A stretch of DNA of 64,000 nucleotides from Batillaria attramentaria. Its lineage: Eukaryota; Mollusca; Gastropoda; Batillariidae. This document shows, one piece after another, positions 22,801 through 31,999 of the stretch. Numbering within the stretch: position 1 is the stretch's first letter; each line of letters opens with the position of its first letter. The stretch lies in assembly GCA_018292915.2 (NCBI GenBank), contig JACVVK020000465.1:1-64000 (forward strand). The letters run 5' to 3'. Under the pieces are notes generated by a model. It did no database searches. It saw only the letters and a list, made by a program, of their open reading frames with translations, and was not told the origin of the DNA. The position numbers were made by a program, and so were the translations under genes.

Positions 22801-25102
22801 TACTTTTGGTCCTCCCTGGGAGAACATTGATTCTGTGTTTGCCTACAGTTGGATGTTCTTGTTTTTTGTCAGATGGTTGTCACGGTTTGCATAAAGTCAG
22901 CCTTTTGGTTTTTTTGTCAGACGGCTGTCACTGTGAAGCTGGTTGGCATGGTGATGACTGCTCCCTTGTGTGTGCCGAGGGAACATTTGGCACCAGTTGT
23001 AGCAGTCACTGTCAGTGTAGGAATGGTGCTTACTGTCTTCCTGTGACTGGACAGTGTGTGTGTCGCCCAGGATACTCTGGTGTGCTGTGTGAATCAGGTT
23101 TGTTGTGTATTGTACTCTGACTCATGTACACCAGTAGCCATATGGGATCCCTGTGTGATGTATCTATTGCCTTCTGCGAGATTATGTTGTTCAGTGTGTT
23201 GCGTGTTCTATTCCACTGCTGCAGATAAAGATGTGGAGTTTGTGTGTACATAATGTTTCAGTGTGTCCCTACGGTACCTATGGACAAGACTGTGCTGGTC
23301 AGTGCCGGTGTCCAGAATGTTATTTCTGCGATCCTGTCACGGGTGTCTGCAATAGAAGCATTGCTGCTGAATGTTTCCACGGTACATGTTAAATAACTAC
23401 TGTACTGGCAAATATAACTGTCATGCATTTTGATTACACTTAAAGGAGCACTAGGCAAGAATTTTTACCCACACATCAACCTCGGCTGATTACAGTGACA
23501 AGAGCATGATATACCATTAAGGTTGTTTGTCACTTTGACAACCAGTGAGAAGATTTTGGTAAGTGTAGGTTTAAAAGTAGTGGAGGCATCTGACAACTAC
23601 AGGTAAAAGCTGTGTTGTGATTAATAAGAACAAAACTGATTCCATGAAAATGAGCTACAATGTGAGCCAAAACATACGCCAAATCAACCCAGGGACAAGT
23701 GACACGTTAGTGTGAAACAGACTATAGCTATACTAATGGCTGTCTCCACAAAGTCAAATTTTGGGCCAGTGGTACAAGTCACCACAAACATTACAAGTTT
23801 GCAGAGCTCTAAACAGACTTCGGGAAGACCTCTGACACAGTAGCAGCACCATCTGTGCGAAACACGTTTTTGACACAGTGGGAGTCACGCATCCTGCTGG
23901 ATGTAACTTTAATCATCTGTCTGCTTTGGAAATGTCCAGTCCACCAAATTTGAAAAATAAATGCAATTCTAAATCCCGAAATTTAAATAGCTGAGCTGAC
24001 CCTTCGCACCACGTGATTGTAACGTGTTTATGTCCAATGCGTGAGAGAATGCGTGTGATTCACGTGAGCGTGCGTGTTGGGTTCAGTTCGCGGCGCTTTG
24101 AGCCGATTCATCAAATTGGGTAAAGCGCCTATACAATACTCATTATTATTATTATTATTGTTTGCTGTGTACACTTTCCTGTCAGTTCTACCGTTGTACT
24201 CATTTTGTAACCATTCTTCTTGTGTTGCAGTTGAGGAATGTTTGCTGCAGGCGAGAGTGAACAAAGACAAATTTGTGCCTGACTGCAGTGACCACATCCC
24301 GTGAGTCTCTGAATTGCTGTTACTATTGTGTCATCCTGTCCATTGTTGTTAATGTGTCATCCTATCTGCTGTTGTTATTGTCATGTCCTGTCTATGTGTC
24401 ATCCTGTCATTTGTGTCTCTTCTCATGATCTAGTGTGTCATCTTGTCCGTGTGTCATCCTGCCTGCTGTTATTGTGTCATATCCTATCTACTGTTGTTAT
24501 GTCACCCAGTTCATGTGTCATCCTGGCCCCTGTTATTGTGTCATTATGACAGTTGTTACATCATTCAGTTCATGTGTCATTATATCCACTGTTGTTAATG
24601 TGATCATATGTCTGCTGTTTTGTCATGTGTCATTATATCCACTGTTGTTAATGTGATACTGTGTCTGCTGTTTTGTCATGTGTCATTATGTCTGCTACTT
24701 TGTTCATGTGTCAATATGTTGTGATGTGTCACCCTGTCAATTGTTTTATTTTTTATGTTATATATGTACATGTATTAATGTGTAACAGAACAGAAGTTTA
24801 CCATTATTGGCCTTTGTTCTAGGCACTGGACATGGACAACAGTAACACTGCTTGTCGTGGCAACAGTAAGCATTGGCCTGAATGTGTGGCTTACCTCCCT
24901 TGTGCTGAAGTCCCATGGTGATACAGGGAGCGGTGTAACACGGCATCCTTGCTCCTGTGTTCCACAACAGCCTCCAAGCAAGACTGCTGTCACTGGTGAA
25001 AGATTTGCTATGTGCACTGGACACAAGAGTAGAGAGTGTGGGGGGCAGTCAGATGGCAGGGGATTTGGTGTAGTAGTTAAGGCATCCGACTTCCAATCCT
25101 GA
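15070..25102 (+). CDS. NAGPA: N-acetylglucosamine-1-phosphodiester alpha-N-acetylglucosaminidase-like (gene-level entry, 11 exons)
   Basis: Join: 15070-15212, 16109-16512, 17828-17921, 19831-19964, 20209-20314, 20618-20746, 22042-22241, 22921-23097, 23262-23381, 24231-24300, 24823-25102. That is 1857 bases, 618 residues, with all phases consistent. NAGPA is a Golgi type I membrane glycosidase that removes GlcNAc from GlcNAc-P-mannose on lysosomal enzymes and exposes the mannose-6-phosphate tag. Visible features are a hydrophobic leader (about residues 11-33), the phosphodiester glycosidase domain with NAGFYDTYSGACLG, GGIQNVHFGI and NINLDGGG-like NAINLDGGG (314-319 are NLDGGG), Cys-rich EGF-like repeats (about 337-500), and one membrane helix (about 531-554). 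It is longer than the roughly 515-residue human protein. The vertebrate cytosolic tail with its tyrosine-based and C-terminal trafficking signals is not recognised; the tail here ends inside a SINE. Confidence 0.88.
15404..15632 (-). mobile_element. SINE family S1, copy 2, interrupted by another repeat
   Basis: On the minus strand the same tRNA-like head and body as the 12558 copy are visible. The body is interrupted by a short insert carrying four AGTG units and AGTTTTTAGGGCTTAA. CCACCACATATGG is repeated on both sides of the insert, as expected for a later insertion with target-site duplication. Confidence 0.75.
15815..16062 (+). repeat. Dispersed repeat family R1, copy 2
   Basis: Aligns with 9712-9990 (inverted) and 51396-51625. 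Diagnostic blocks are TACGCTTCTGTTGGCTCAGTGC and a following AGATGTCTAACTGG. It ends about 45 bases before the acceptor of NAGPA exon 2. Confidence 0.75.
16109..16512 (+). CDS. NAGPA: NAGPA exon 2 (start of catalytic domain)
   Basis: The acceptor TTTCTGTGTGGTAG lies at 16108. No in-frame ATG is available nearby, which supports a spliced upstream exon. It encodes a Cys-containing pro-region-like segment, FNPRLTFSVMEP and ATVQETAATRDCVVATNAGF, closely resembling vertebrate NAGPA. The donor is CTTGG|GTGAGT, phase 1. Confidence 0.88.
16742..16800. repeat. (AC)n microsatellite
   Basis: An uninterrupted AC run of about 58 bases in NAGPA intron 2. Confidence 0.95.
17010..17140 (+). repeat. Dispersed repeat fragment R2, copy 1
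   Basis: Shares with 32690-32780 the blocks TTTTATT, TTGGG(G)AA..TTTGGGCTGC, GGGGAAG..GC and GCGCCACCCAA. It looks like the 3' end of a retroelement family, by general appearance only. Confidence 0.55.
17222..17625 (-). mobile_element. tRNA-derived SINE (family S2), near full length
   Basis: On the minus strand, a tRNA-like head with B-box-like GGGGTTCGAGTCCC is followed by a body and the 3' end GCGCTTTGAGCCGATTCATG, then a degenerate ACT/ATT tail. The same 3' half is at 23925-24160 (plus strand), and a 5'-part copy is at 61850-62015 (minus strand). Confidence 0.75.
17828..17921 (+). CDS. NAGPA: NAGPA exon 3
   Basis: The acceptor is TTTTCTCCAG, the donor ACAGG|GTACGT. It encodes NIVCDGKLVQNSGGIQNVHF and GITKDGNLFTG, matching the SSGGLQNAQFGI-type block of the family. 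It enters in phase 1 and exits in phase 2. Confidence 0.9.
17925..18590. repeat. 30-bp minisatellite in NAGPA intron 3
   Basis: The unit carries GGGCTGGGCATC(C/T)ATACACAG plus GGTATGTGT. Between about 18180 and 18450 at least nine copies are essentially identical; flanking copies on both sides are degenerate. Both strands are open in several frames only because the unit is a multiple of three. The array starts at the exon 3 donor and reaches to 35 bases before the LTR. Confidence 0.93.
18629..19768 (-). mobile_element. Solo LTR of a retrotransposon, 1140 bp
   Basis: It begins TGTCACGACC and ends GGTTCCTGACA, so the termini are TGTCA...TGACA. Both sides are flanked by the 5-bp direct repeat GAAGG (18624-18628 and 19769-19773). 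Read on the minus strand there is a TATATAAA box (19534-19527), which suggests minus orientation. There is no gag or pol, so it is a single LTR left after recombination. It lies in NAGPA intron 3, ending 62 bases before exon 4. Confidence 0.78.
19831..19964 (+). CDS. NAGPA: NAGPA exon 4
   Basis: The acceptor is TCTATTGTGCAG, the donor ACGG|GTAGGT. It encodes YLSEIDVFTHHFQQLVGGVI followed by WLVRDGEVYVDQS and ECPDTQETG, the WLIRNG/DETQETG block of the family. It enters in phase 2 and exits in phase 1. Confidence 0.9.
20209..20314 (+). CDS. NAGPA: NAGPA exon 5
   Basis: The acceptor is TTGTCATTCCCAG, the donor CTTGG|GTGACT. It encodes TLETFISLLSSRSAVGHDSE and GRVLMVQLNGQINLG; the S/TAVGHD motif is typical of the family. 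Confidence 0.88.
20618..20746 (+). CDS. NAGPA: NAGPA exon 6 (INLDGGG block)
   Basis: The acceptor is CCATGTTGCAG. It encodes ATLREFASLLKRLGFVNAIN then LDGGGSVTSIINGTLANYP and RDY. INLDGGG is the hallmark of the phosphodiester glycosidase domain. The donor TG|GTCACT is weak, but the join makes a Cys codon at the position of a conserved Cys. Confidence 0.88.
20755..20780. repeat. (CT)n microsatellite just after the exon 6 donor
   Basis: A CT run starts about ten bases downstream of the donor. Confidence 0.8.
20985..21676. repeat. 24-bp minisatellite, about 28 copies, NAGPA intron 6
   Basis: The unit is ACACATCCCTCACACGCACA plus TAGA. It is almost perfectly homogeneous; a few copies have CACTTAGA instead of CACATAGA. 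Because 24 is a multiple of three, long ORFs appear on both strands, but none has coding character. Confidence 0.97.
22042..22241 (+). CDS. NAGPA: NAGPA exon 7 (end of catalytic domain, first EGF-like repeats)
   Basis: The acceptor is TTTGTTCCAG. It encodes DDPQWNCAREVSTILCVHDV, ECSPPDCSGHGRCVAGECHC and VCPQHCRQHGRCLE. The REVSTILCVHD block matches the RQVSTVVCVHE block of vertebrate NAGPA. The donor is GGAGG|GTAACA, phase 1. Confidence 0.9.
22921..23097 (+). CDS. NAGPA: NAGPA exon 8 (EGF-like repeats)
   Basis: The acceptor TTTTTTTGTCAG is a good polypyrimidine site. It encodes GCHCEAGWHGDDCSLVCAEG, TFGTSCSSHCQCRNGAYC and QCVCRPGYSGVLCES, two Cys-rich EGF/laminin-type repeats. A degenerate second copy of the acceptor and exon start lies 49 bases upstream. 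The donor is TCAG|GTTTGT, phase 1. Confidence 0.88.
23262..23381 (+). CDS. NAGPA: NAGPA exon 9 (last Cys-rich repeat)
   Basis: The acceptor is ATAATGTTTCAG, the donor CACG|GTACAT, phase 1 to 1. It encodes CPYGTYGQDCAGQCRCPECY and FCDPVTGVCNRS, resembling the CPxGxxGxxC...CDPxTGxC repeat of the vertebrate protein. Confidence 0.88.
23925..24160 (+). mobile_element. SINE family S2, 5'-truncated copy in NAGPA intron 9
   Basis: Shares GGCGCTTTGAGCCGATTCAT and the TAAAGCGCCTATACAATACT tail followed by (ATT)n with the inverted copy at 17222-17625. The tRNA-like head is missing. Confidence 0.75.
24231..24300 (+). CDS. NAGPA: NAGPA exon 10
   Basis: The acceptor is TTGTGTTGCAG, the donor ATCCC|GTGAGT, phase 1 to 2. 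It encodes EECLLQARVNKDKFVPDCSD, a Cys-bearing linker before the membrane helix. It corresponds in position to the short KQCLQ-containing segment of vertebrate NAGPA. Confidence 0.8.
24310..24745. repeat. Degenerate tandem repeat, NAGPA intron 10
   Basis: Irregular repeats of TGTGTCATCCTGTC/TGTGTCATTATATC and CTGTTGTTA(A)TG with variable spacing. No clean period. Confidence 0.7.
24823..25102 (+). CDS. NAGPA: NAGPA exon 11 (membrane helix and SINE-encoded C-terminus)
   Basis: The acceptor is CTTTGTTCTAG. It encodes HWTWTTVTLLVVATVSIGLN then VWLTSLVLKSHGD, a clear transmembrane segment, then a 60-residue tail. The last 13 residues (about GFGVVVKASDFQS) and the TGA come from the tRNA-like head of a SINE. 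No tyrosine sorting motif is visible in the tail. A different last exon used in some transcripts cannot be excluded. Confidence 0.72.
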
Positions 25103-25280
25103 GCTGCCTAGTTCAAGTCCCCGGTGGGCAAAAATATGGTGGGTTTTTCCCATATCGAGTCAAATTCATGTGCAGACTCATTTACGCTGCCTGTCTCGCC
25201 TTCATGTACACATGCACGCACACACAATATCAAGTGTGCACGTGAAAAATCCCATTTCAAACAGGAGGGGCCAGGCAGTG
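25055..25280 (+). mobile_element. tRNA-derived SINE (family S3) overlapping the NAGPA 3' coding end
   Basis: A-box-like TGGTGTAGTAGTTAAGG and B-box-like AGTTCAAGTCC are followed by a body ending near TGTGCACGTGAAAAATCCCA. The element supplies the final NAGPA codons, the stop codon and part of the 3' UTR. Confidence 0.8.
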
Positions 25281-25718
25281 GAAAAGAGTTAACCAGCATA
25301 CACAACTACACTGACAATGGTCCTCACAATATGTTGAGGTTGGTCAGTCAATTGGAAGAGGGAGATGCTGATGAAGAGACAAAACACATGGTCACTCAGT
25401 CCCTTCATGATCAAACTGCACACTTAACTCTCTCTCTCTCTTTTTACAGGGGAGGGTTCGTGTGCATCAGTTCGTATTATTTCAGTGGATTGCATTATTT
25501 GTAAAAACATGATTTTTACACTTTGGCAACATCAGCAGCTGTTGTTGTTTATTTATTTGCTGTTTTGATTTGTTTTGCTTTCTTTTTTTCTTGGTTTTGT
25601 TTTTGATGTAAGGAGCAAATGAACAACAGTGTGTAGATTTTGTCCTGATTTTAAGGGGACAAAGATGGAAAAGGCAGAATTAGTGTACCTTTGACTGTGT
25701 TTATTACTGTGATATTAC

Positions 25719-25724
25719 AATAAA
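25719..25724 (+). terminator. NAGPA: Candidate polyadenylation signal AATAAA of NAGPA
   Basis: AATAAA is followed within 30 bases by a T/G-rich stretch (GTGTAAATGTGTTTTG), the usual layout of a cleavage site. It gives a 3' UTR of about 620 bases. Confidence 0.6.
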
Positions 25725-25739
25725 TTATGTGTAAATGTG

Positions 25740-26340
25740 TTTTGACTTGCCAACAATCTGGCACTCAGAGTATTACTGGCTCATCTGTGTAACAAAGTGA
25801 GTTTAGTAATCCTCTAGTGCAGGTGTTTGTGTTTGTGTGTGGGCGCACGTGCAAAAACATTAACACTGTAATTTTCTCAGATGTTCAGTTCTTATTTTTG
25901 CCATTCCGTAGCAGTGACTATGGTATGAGCTGATTAACTGGCCATTCTCTTGAACGCAAACAGGTCAAGGGAAACTGTCCAAGTTGACTGATTCTGTAAG
26001 TGTATGTGTGGTGCTTTTGGTATTGATTATGTAGACCTTTCCAGCATATTGTATATCTTATCTTATATCTTCAGAATTTAAAGAGGTCAGTGGTGGTGGT
26101 GGTTGGTTGTTTTCAATGTGGGGGGGGGGGGGGGGGGTGTGAGTAGGACATGTTAATGTAGGCAAAAAATGATGGAGCTGAGCAGTAAGTTGAGAGGGTT
26201 CTGGTCAGTAACACTGAAAAGTGGACACGCAAAATACCTGATAATGTCGAACCCCATGCAGTATCATTCTAAAATTAGTTCATGTGCAGATCAAACGGTA
26301 AAAAACTGAACATGGTCAGTGTATAACACTCCTTCAAAAT
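25740..26340. other. Spacer between NAGPA and the MADD upstream region
   Basis: No gene seen. Holds a poly-G run at 26120-26137 and short GT runs. Confidence 0.4.
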
Positions 26341-27544
26341 TTCCAATTTTCCGCCTTTCCGCGCGCGAGATGTCAGGACTACTTCCCTTCTTTGTCTCAG
26401 ACTACAAAACTGACGTTCAGAGGTCCGGGGGATTCGGTGACTGAAACTTCGTGTCTAGACGCGTGTGCACTTGAAACACATTCAGTTTTAATTCCGAGTG
26501 CCCGTAAGTAAGCAAAGACATTAGGCATTGTTTGCTGATGGAGAACAACATGATGTTTAAAATGTTTAAAATGATCATCAGCGTCGGACCTGGTGTGTCA
26601 GTCACAGTGGCACTGTACGCTGCAGAACTAGCGCTCACTCAGCAGTCTCCACTGACCCGCTCCAGGAGGCATCACTGACCGTAAACAGCGGCTTCAAAGC
26701 CGGAACAGACTGCAGGAACAAGGTCTTCTTCCATCCCCCGCACAGTCACATGAGGGACTGGGTTGACCTCCGCCAGGATATCGTCCATGCCGCCGCCTTT
26801 GACACCTTGACCGATTCTCCGCGAAGGTGTCCAGTTCATCAGTCCAGCTTGCGCCGGACCGTCGTCAACATTGACACGGCCGGAATCAGGAAACTTGAAT
26901 ATCTGAACTGATTTAGCCGCCTGTTTAACGATGCAGCTGGTGATAGGCCTAAAACCCAAGCCGGATATCATTCTTTGCCCAGCTTGAAATCAGTATGAGT
27001 GCAGAATGATATAAACCGACTGTGACTTGCAGGAACAAAGGGTGTACTCGGTGTCGTGATGGTACACGTACATTATGTATATGTATCGCCACCAGTATCA
27101 GTGAAGAATTTTCTCGTAGTAAATAATGACGCTTCATCCTTTTCAGTCATCTTAGTGTCGGTGCTGACCAGGAAACAACAACAACAACGGAAAAGAAGAA
27201 CCGCATACGGTAACTGAAGACCCACGAAGTTTAGTTTGCAGCCCGGCAACTACTAGTACCCCAGACTGCCGGTAACATGCAAGAAGCAATCTCGTTGACT
27301 CAAGAGATCCGGGTTTCCGGCGTCTTCCTTGCCTCGTTTTGTTTCTTTCTTGCAGGACTCAGTATTCCTTGGTTATCATTGTTTCAGGACCTCACTGCCG
27401 GAGTTACTGGTTTGCTCTGAGAGCGTTTGTCAGCCGTTGTTTATCAGTAGCCTCCTGCTTTGCGGGAAAAACAAACAAACAAACAAACTTGAGAGGCGGG
27501 AGCGGATATCCTGGCTTGGGACGGATAGGGAAACATGGGCTAGA

Positions 27545-27612
27545 TTAGTGAGTGAGTGAGTTTTTGAGGCTTAACACCGCGCAAGCCACAAAGACTAATT
27601 CGCGGCTAAGTG
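27545..27612 (+). repeat. Fragment of the (TGAG)n / GCGCAAGCC repeat
   Basis: GTGAGTGAGTGAGTTTTTGA followed by GGCTTAACACCGCGCAAGCC matches, inverted, the insert that interrupts the SINE at 15404-15632. This type of repeat is common in molluscs. Confidence 0.6.
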
Positions 27613-30600
27613 TGTATGCACTCGTGAAAAAAAAAGAAGTTACGTTGGGCAACTGATGCAAACTGATCTACGGGGCAGTATAAACCTAGGACATGCAGGA
27701 GACGCTGCACCTTCATGCTAATTTTTGGAACTCCCGATTACAAAAAAAGCGTAGAAAACAAATAACAACTGATTACAACTAGGTAAAACAAAGATAAATA
27801 CTAAGCGCATATACAACAAATATTGCAACTTATCATCTCCTAGGCGCAATAAACCAGTTCGCAGCATATGCCCAACATCACTTATTCCTAACCACTGGTA
27901 GTGCAGACGTGAGTGAGGGGTTAAAAAAGAAGAAATAGAGATGAAAGGGTCGAACTTAGAAATCAGCTGAGAGAAGAGAGGAAGGACAGGGCGGCTACAT
28001 TCGGGAGGTTTTAACGATAAAGAGACAGGCAAATGGGCTGGTGAGGGACTGACAGAGAGGTAGCAAGGAAAATTCCTTTGTTGCCATTGAAGACAACATG
28101 CCTGGGAGGCAGTTGGAGAATAGACTGCTCCAATACGGAACCTCCCCGCCGTGAGGCGGTTTGGGAAAACAACGTACCAGAGATTGGTGCGTTGTGAAGG
28201 TCTTCAACATGACAGGTGTTCAGCAGCACCAGCAGGGCGCTGCGAACAAAGCCCGCCAGGGTGAAGACCAGGTGGGAGGAATCCAGTGAAGTCGGCCTTC
28301 AGAAACGACCCTCAGATGTCTCACTGGACCAAGGGTCAGTGGATGTACAACGATTAAAGTGCCCTTCCACCAACAGCTACATTTTATAATTGCCTGCATG
28401 ATGCAAGCGATTCAAGAAGCTTCGGTTGCATCTGTATCAGAGATCACTTCTTGTTTAGTCCGCGTCACTTATGATTTCTGTCACTGAGAAAAGTTCGCAA
28501 ACATCAGTATCAGATGGATAATCCGTAGGAGTACCGCTATAATCTTTGGTACAATGGCATATCAGTGCAGCGTCAGTAACCTGTGTAGTTGATCACTCAG
28601 TCTGGTCAGTGGCCACGTCACTATGACTGACCATTCACATGGCGATCTCAGAATGTCACAGTCACGGTGATCCGCAGAAATGACATTTTGTCCGTTGCCC
28701 TAAAGGAGAAACGCCGGCTGACGCCGTGACAGTCACCCGAACAAGCAAAAAAAAAGAAACACTGACACAACAGTCCTTCTGGCGGCCGAAGCGGACAACT
28801 GGCTGAGTGACTGAAAAAAAAAAAAAAAAAGGAGCCGGAAAAGAACTGATTCCCTCGAGTCCGCCAACGTGACCCCGACTGACCACGTCCTTTCAAAAGA
28901 AAGACTGAAACAAACGTTGACTGAGACAACAACAATTAAACGAAACGGGGGGTGGCGCCGGGGTGGTGGTGGTGGTGGTGGTACCGGCTGAACTGAACAA
29001 GAACTTGACTGATTCGACACTGAAAACCTGACACCACGCCAACTCTGCATCATCGGGTTCACTACGCTAGTCAGTGAAACCCGAGGATCCCTACAGAGTT
29101 GACACGGCCACGGTGACCCAGAACAACTGTCGGAGCGGCAACACTGAACTGAAAGGCACGTGACAACACTGACTACAATTTGTCGGACTCAGTCGGAATC
29201 AGTGGCTACTCGGAGTCAGTGACCGGCACCACTTTTAGTTACACTGACTGGAGTCGGTTCCGAGTCGGCCGTCGCGGGGTCGGTGGTGGCCGGTGGTGGT
29301 GGTCAGTGAGTGGGGTGATCTGATCAGTGGACCGACTCGCTCGTGGCGCGGACAAGTTAGTGATGGCGCTGAGCCGGGCCGGACTGACGACAGACCGCTG
29401 TGACACTGTTATGTAATGTTATTTATTTTCAGCTGACGACTTGACTGCCGCCCGGGACTGCGGATTTCACAACTACTTGAAAGCACGTCAAACCTGATCC
29501 GCCAGTGGTTCCGGTCCGTCCGGCCTTGACTGACTCGACTGAGTCGGCGGTTGTTCAGTTTGTCAGCGGTGTTGTCAGCCAGCCGGTGCCGGACTGGAAC
29601 TGACTTCAGCCAGTCACAGAGTCAGTTCAATAGTCAATTTCGGCTTCACCAGTACAGTTGTAGCCGAGTCAGTTTCAAATACAGTCGGACTCTCAGTGCG
29701 GCCGCCGGCGGCGGCTTTCATGCGGTTTGCACTGAAACTGACCGGCTGGCCGCTGACTTTGACTGATCAAGTCATTTTTCCGAGGCTGTCGCGGCGATCA
29801 GTGGTCGCGGGCCGCGGCCGCCGGGTCAGTCGTAACTGTTGTTTACGGCCGGCATCAGTTTGGGAAAAACGAACTGTTGCATCACTGACTGAAACAGGCT
29901 AGTTCAGTTCACTGAGCAGACGCCGGCTCAGTTGACCGTCTGACTCAGTCGGCACTGAGTAGGCTGAACGTGACCGTGAAGAACTTGACCTGACCGCCCG
30001 TCAGTGCCGGCGGCTTCAGTGGAGCCGGACCGTCGGTCAGTCTTCAGTTCCGCGGCCGGGCAACGGTTAATTCAGTAAACTGACCGGCTGCCGTGGACTG
30101 GCTGAACTCAGTGAAAAAAAAAGAAGAAAGACTGAAAACCTGACTTGAAAGCCGCGGCCGGTCAACACTCAGTGACTAGTGACTCCGTCTGAACCGGCCG
30201 GCATGCCGGTTAGAACAGGCAGAACTACAGACAGTATTTGCGAATGGGAGCTGGCGGCTGACATTTCTGTGACATATGGCAGTTAACGGACCACATTGTA
30301 TCATATGTAACTCAGTGTACGGTCGCCAGATGTCCCCCCCCCCCCCCCCCCACTAATGCATCCATTCAGAAAGGTGACGATCGATAAAGAGTCGCCTCCC
30401 TTCTCCGTCACGGGGTGCGCTGCGTCGGCGCGTTGACGTCAAACGGTGTTTAGCATAAAACCAGAAATGTCGAGCTGTGGCTGTCGTCCGTGAGGTGAGG
30501 TTGCGCTTATTTCGCAATATTAATAGTTCCACATGCTTAGATATTTCTTTGCTAACATTTCTCTCCAGTCCTTTTATTTGAAAATGAGGTGAGTGGCCAG

Positions 30601-30631
30601 GCCATATCGTGCAGATTCGCGGAATGTTTAC

Positions 30632-30739
30632 ATGGCGCTGTGTCGTGACTGTGGCGGTCGTCTGCTTTCTCACTCTCAGTGTACAGTGTGTACCTTTCCA
30701 GATCCTGAAGAGACAACTGTGCCAGCAGATGATTTGTAA
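30632..30739 (+). CDS. Candidate 35-residue small ORF with paired CxxC motifs
   Basis: ATG to TAA in a CpG-rich stretch near the inferred MADD 5' end. The peptide reads MALCRDCGGRLLSHSQCTVC followed by an acidic tail of 15 residues. Four Cys in a CxxC-x9-CxxC arrangement resemble a mini zinc ribbon. It could be an upstream ORF in a MADD 5' UTR, an independent micropeptide, or chance. No homology is claimed. Confidence 0.25.
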   Translation: MALCRDCGGRLLSHSQCTVCTFPDPEETTVPADDL

Positions 30740-30999
30740 TGTACTTGACAGCTTTTAGGATGTGTGATGTCTGCGTTCATAGTTTCAAACTGTGAGTCAG
30801 TCACAGAAAACAACTCAGTCAGTGACACGAACGCAGTCAAATTTAGACCACGGTACGTATGTAAGACTGAGTTGGAAACCGGCGATGTTTGCTAGCGGCT
30901 GATATACATGTAGGAAGACCACAGCTGCTGGAGGCGACAAACTCCTACGACGCTGAGACGTAGGGTTTAGTGCGGAAACTCTCAACTGATTTTTATGTT

Positions 31000-31998
31000 T
31001 GATTTATTTAGCTCTTCATGATCGTCCGCAGTTTGTGATGCTGAGTAATACATGTATGTACACTTACTACATGTGTAGTTTGAACCCATCTGTTCTGCAC
31101 TTTGAATACAGTGAGTGGCCAGCCACTGAATACAAAATGGTATGACTGATATGCAGCTGGGATGCCAAAGACTATGCTCTTGAGGGTGAAAGTGGATCAC
31201 ACTGATTCACTACTGATTCATTAATGGTCTCACTCAACAGTTTTGGTGTTTTTACTACTGAGTCGGTGGGCCGTGGCTCACATATATATAAATGTTCAGG
31301 GATTCGTCATTTCTGTTACTACATAGCATTAGTGTAGAAGTTAGCCAGATTGGTTAATTTGAAATGATCATGAGCACTTACTAACTTGATTATACTGTTT
31401 GGTAAATGCCACATCTAATTAGCTGATGATTAATTGGAATTGAGCATGACTAGGCATACCAGCGCTAGTATTAGCAGCGTTGAGACCTCTAGTACATGAG
31501 TGCATGGGTTTGGGCAAGAATAAACTGCCTGGCTTATACTGATAACATGTAGCCAAGTTGAACAGGGACAGATGAAAGCCTGGTTTGTCATAATTATTTG
31601 ATAAACATAGTTTTGCTGCTTTTTTGGTTGTTGCAGAGATGTCAAGATGGTCTGACTGTTCTCAGTGTCCACACTAAGGTTGATCAGAATGGGTTGAATC
31701 TCATCTTGTGTTTCGAAAAACAAAACAAAACCCCAAATAAAAACCCAGACTACTGCTGTTGCCGTCATCGGTGCTAAAGACATGAGGGGCACATATCAAA
31801 GCACAGCAACATCCGTGCCTTCACAGCAATTCTGTCAAATGTGTTACTTTGCTACAAGCATGATGCAGGAGGTGCTTCTGTGAAACTGGCAGAAACTCCT
31901 TGGAACCAAGTCCAGATTTACTGAGAAAGGTCCGTTAGAGTTTGATTCACAAGAAGGGGCTATGCGTGGTGATTTCCCACACGCTTCCCCCAAATCAG
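31000..31998. other. Upstream intron or spacer of MADD; no gene seen
   Basis: AT-rich sequence without convincing exons. The acceptor for the first MADD coding exon ends it. Confidence 0.4.
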
Positions 31999-31999
31999 A

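Larger units (their letters stand above)
26341..30900. promoter_or_regulatory. GC-rich, ACTG/CAGT-dense region upstream of MADD
   Basis: This block precedes the first MADD coding exon and shares the composition of the 10.9-15.0 kb block. I count ACTG plus CAGT 4 times in 29581-29640, 5 in 29641-29700 and 5 in 29881-29940, against about 0.5 expected per 60 bases. CpG-containing words are frequent. It probably includes the MADD promoter and noncoding first exon(s); none can be placed. No convincing protein-coding gene is seen, apart from the small ORF listed separately. Confidence 0.45.

Noticed and set aside
30353..30673. 106-codon minus-strand ORF in the MADD 5' region
   Set aside because: Basic, low-information translation of CpG-rich DNA with no recognised domain or splice support.
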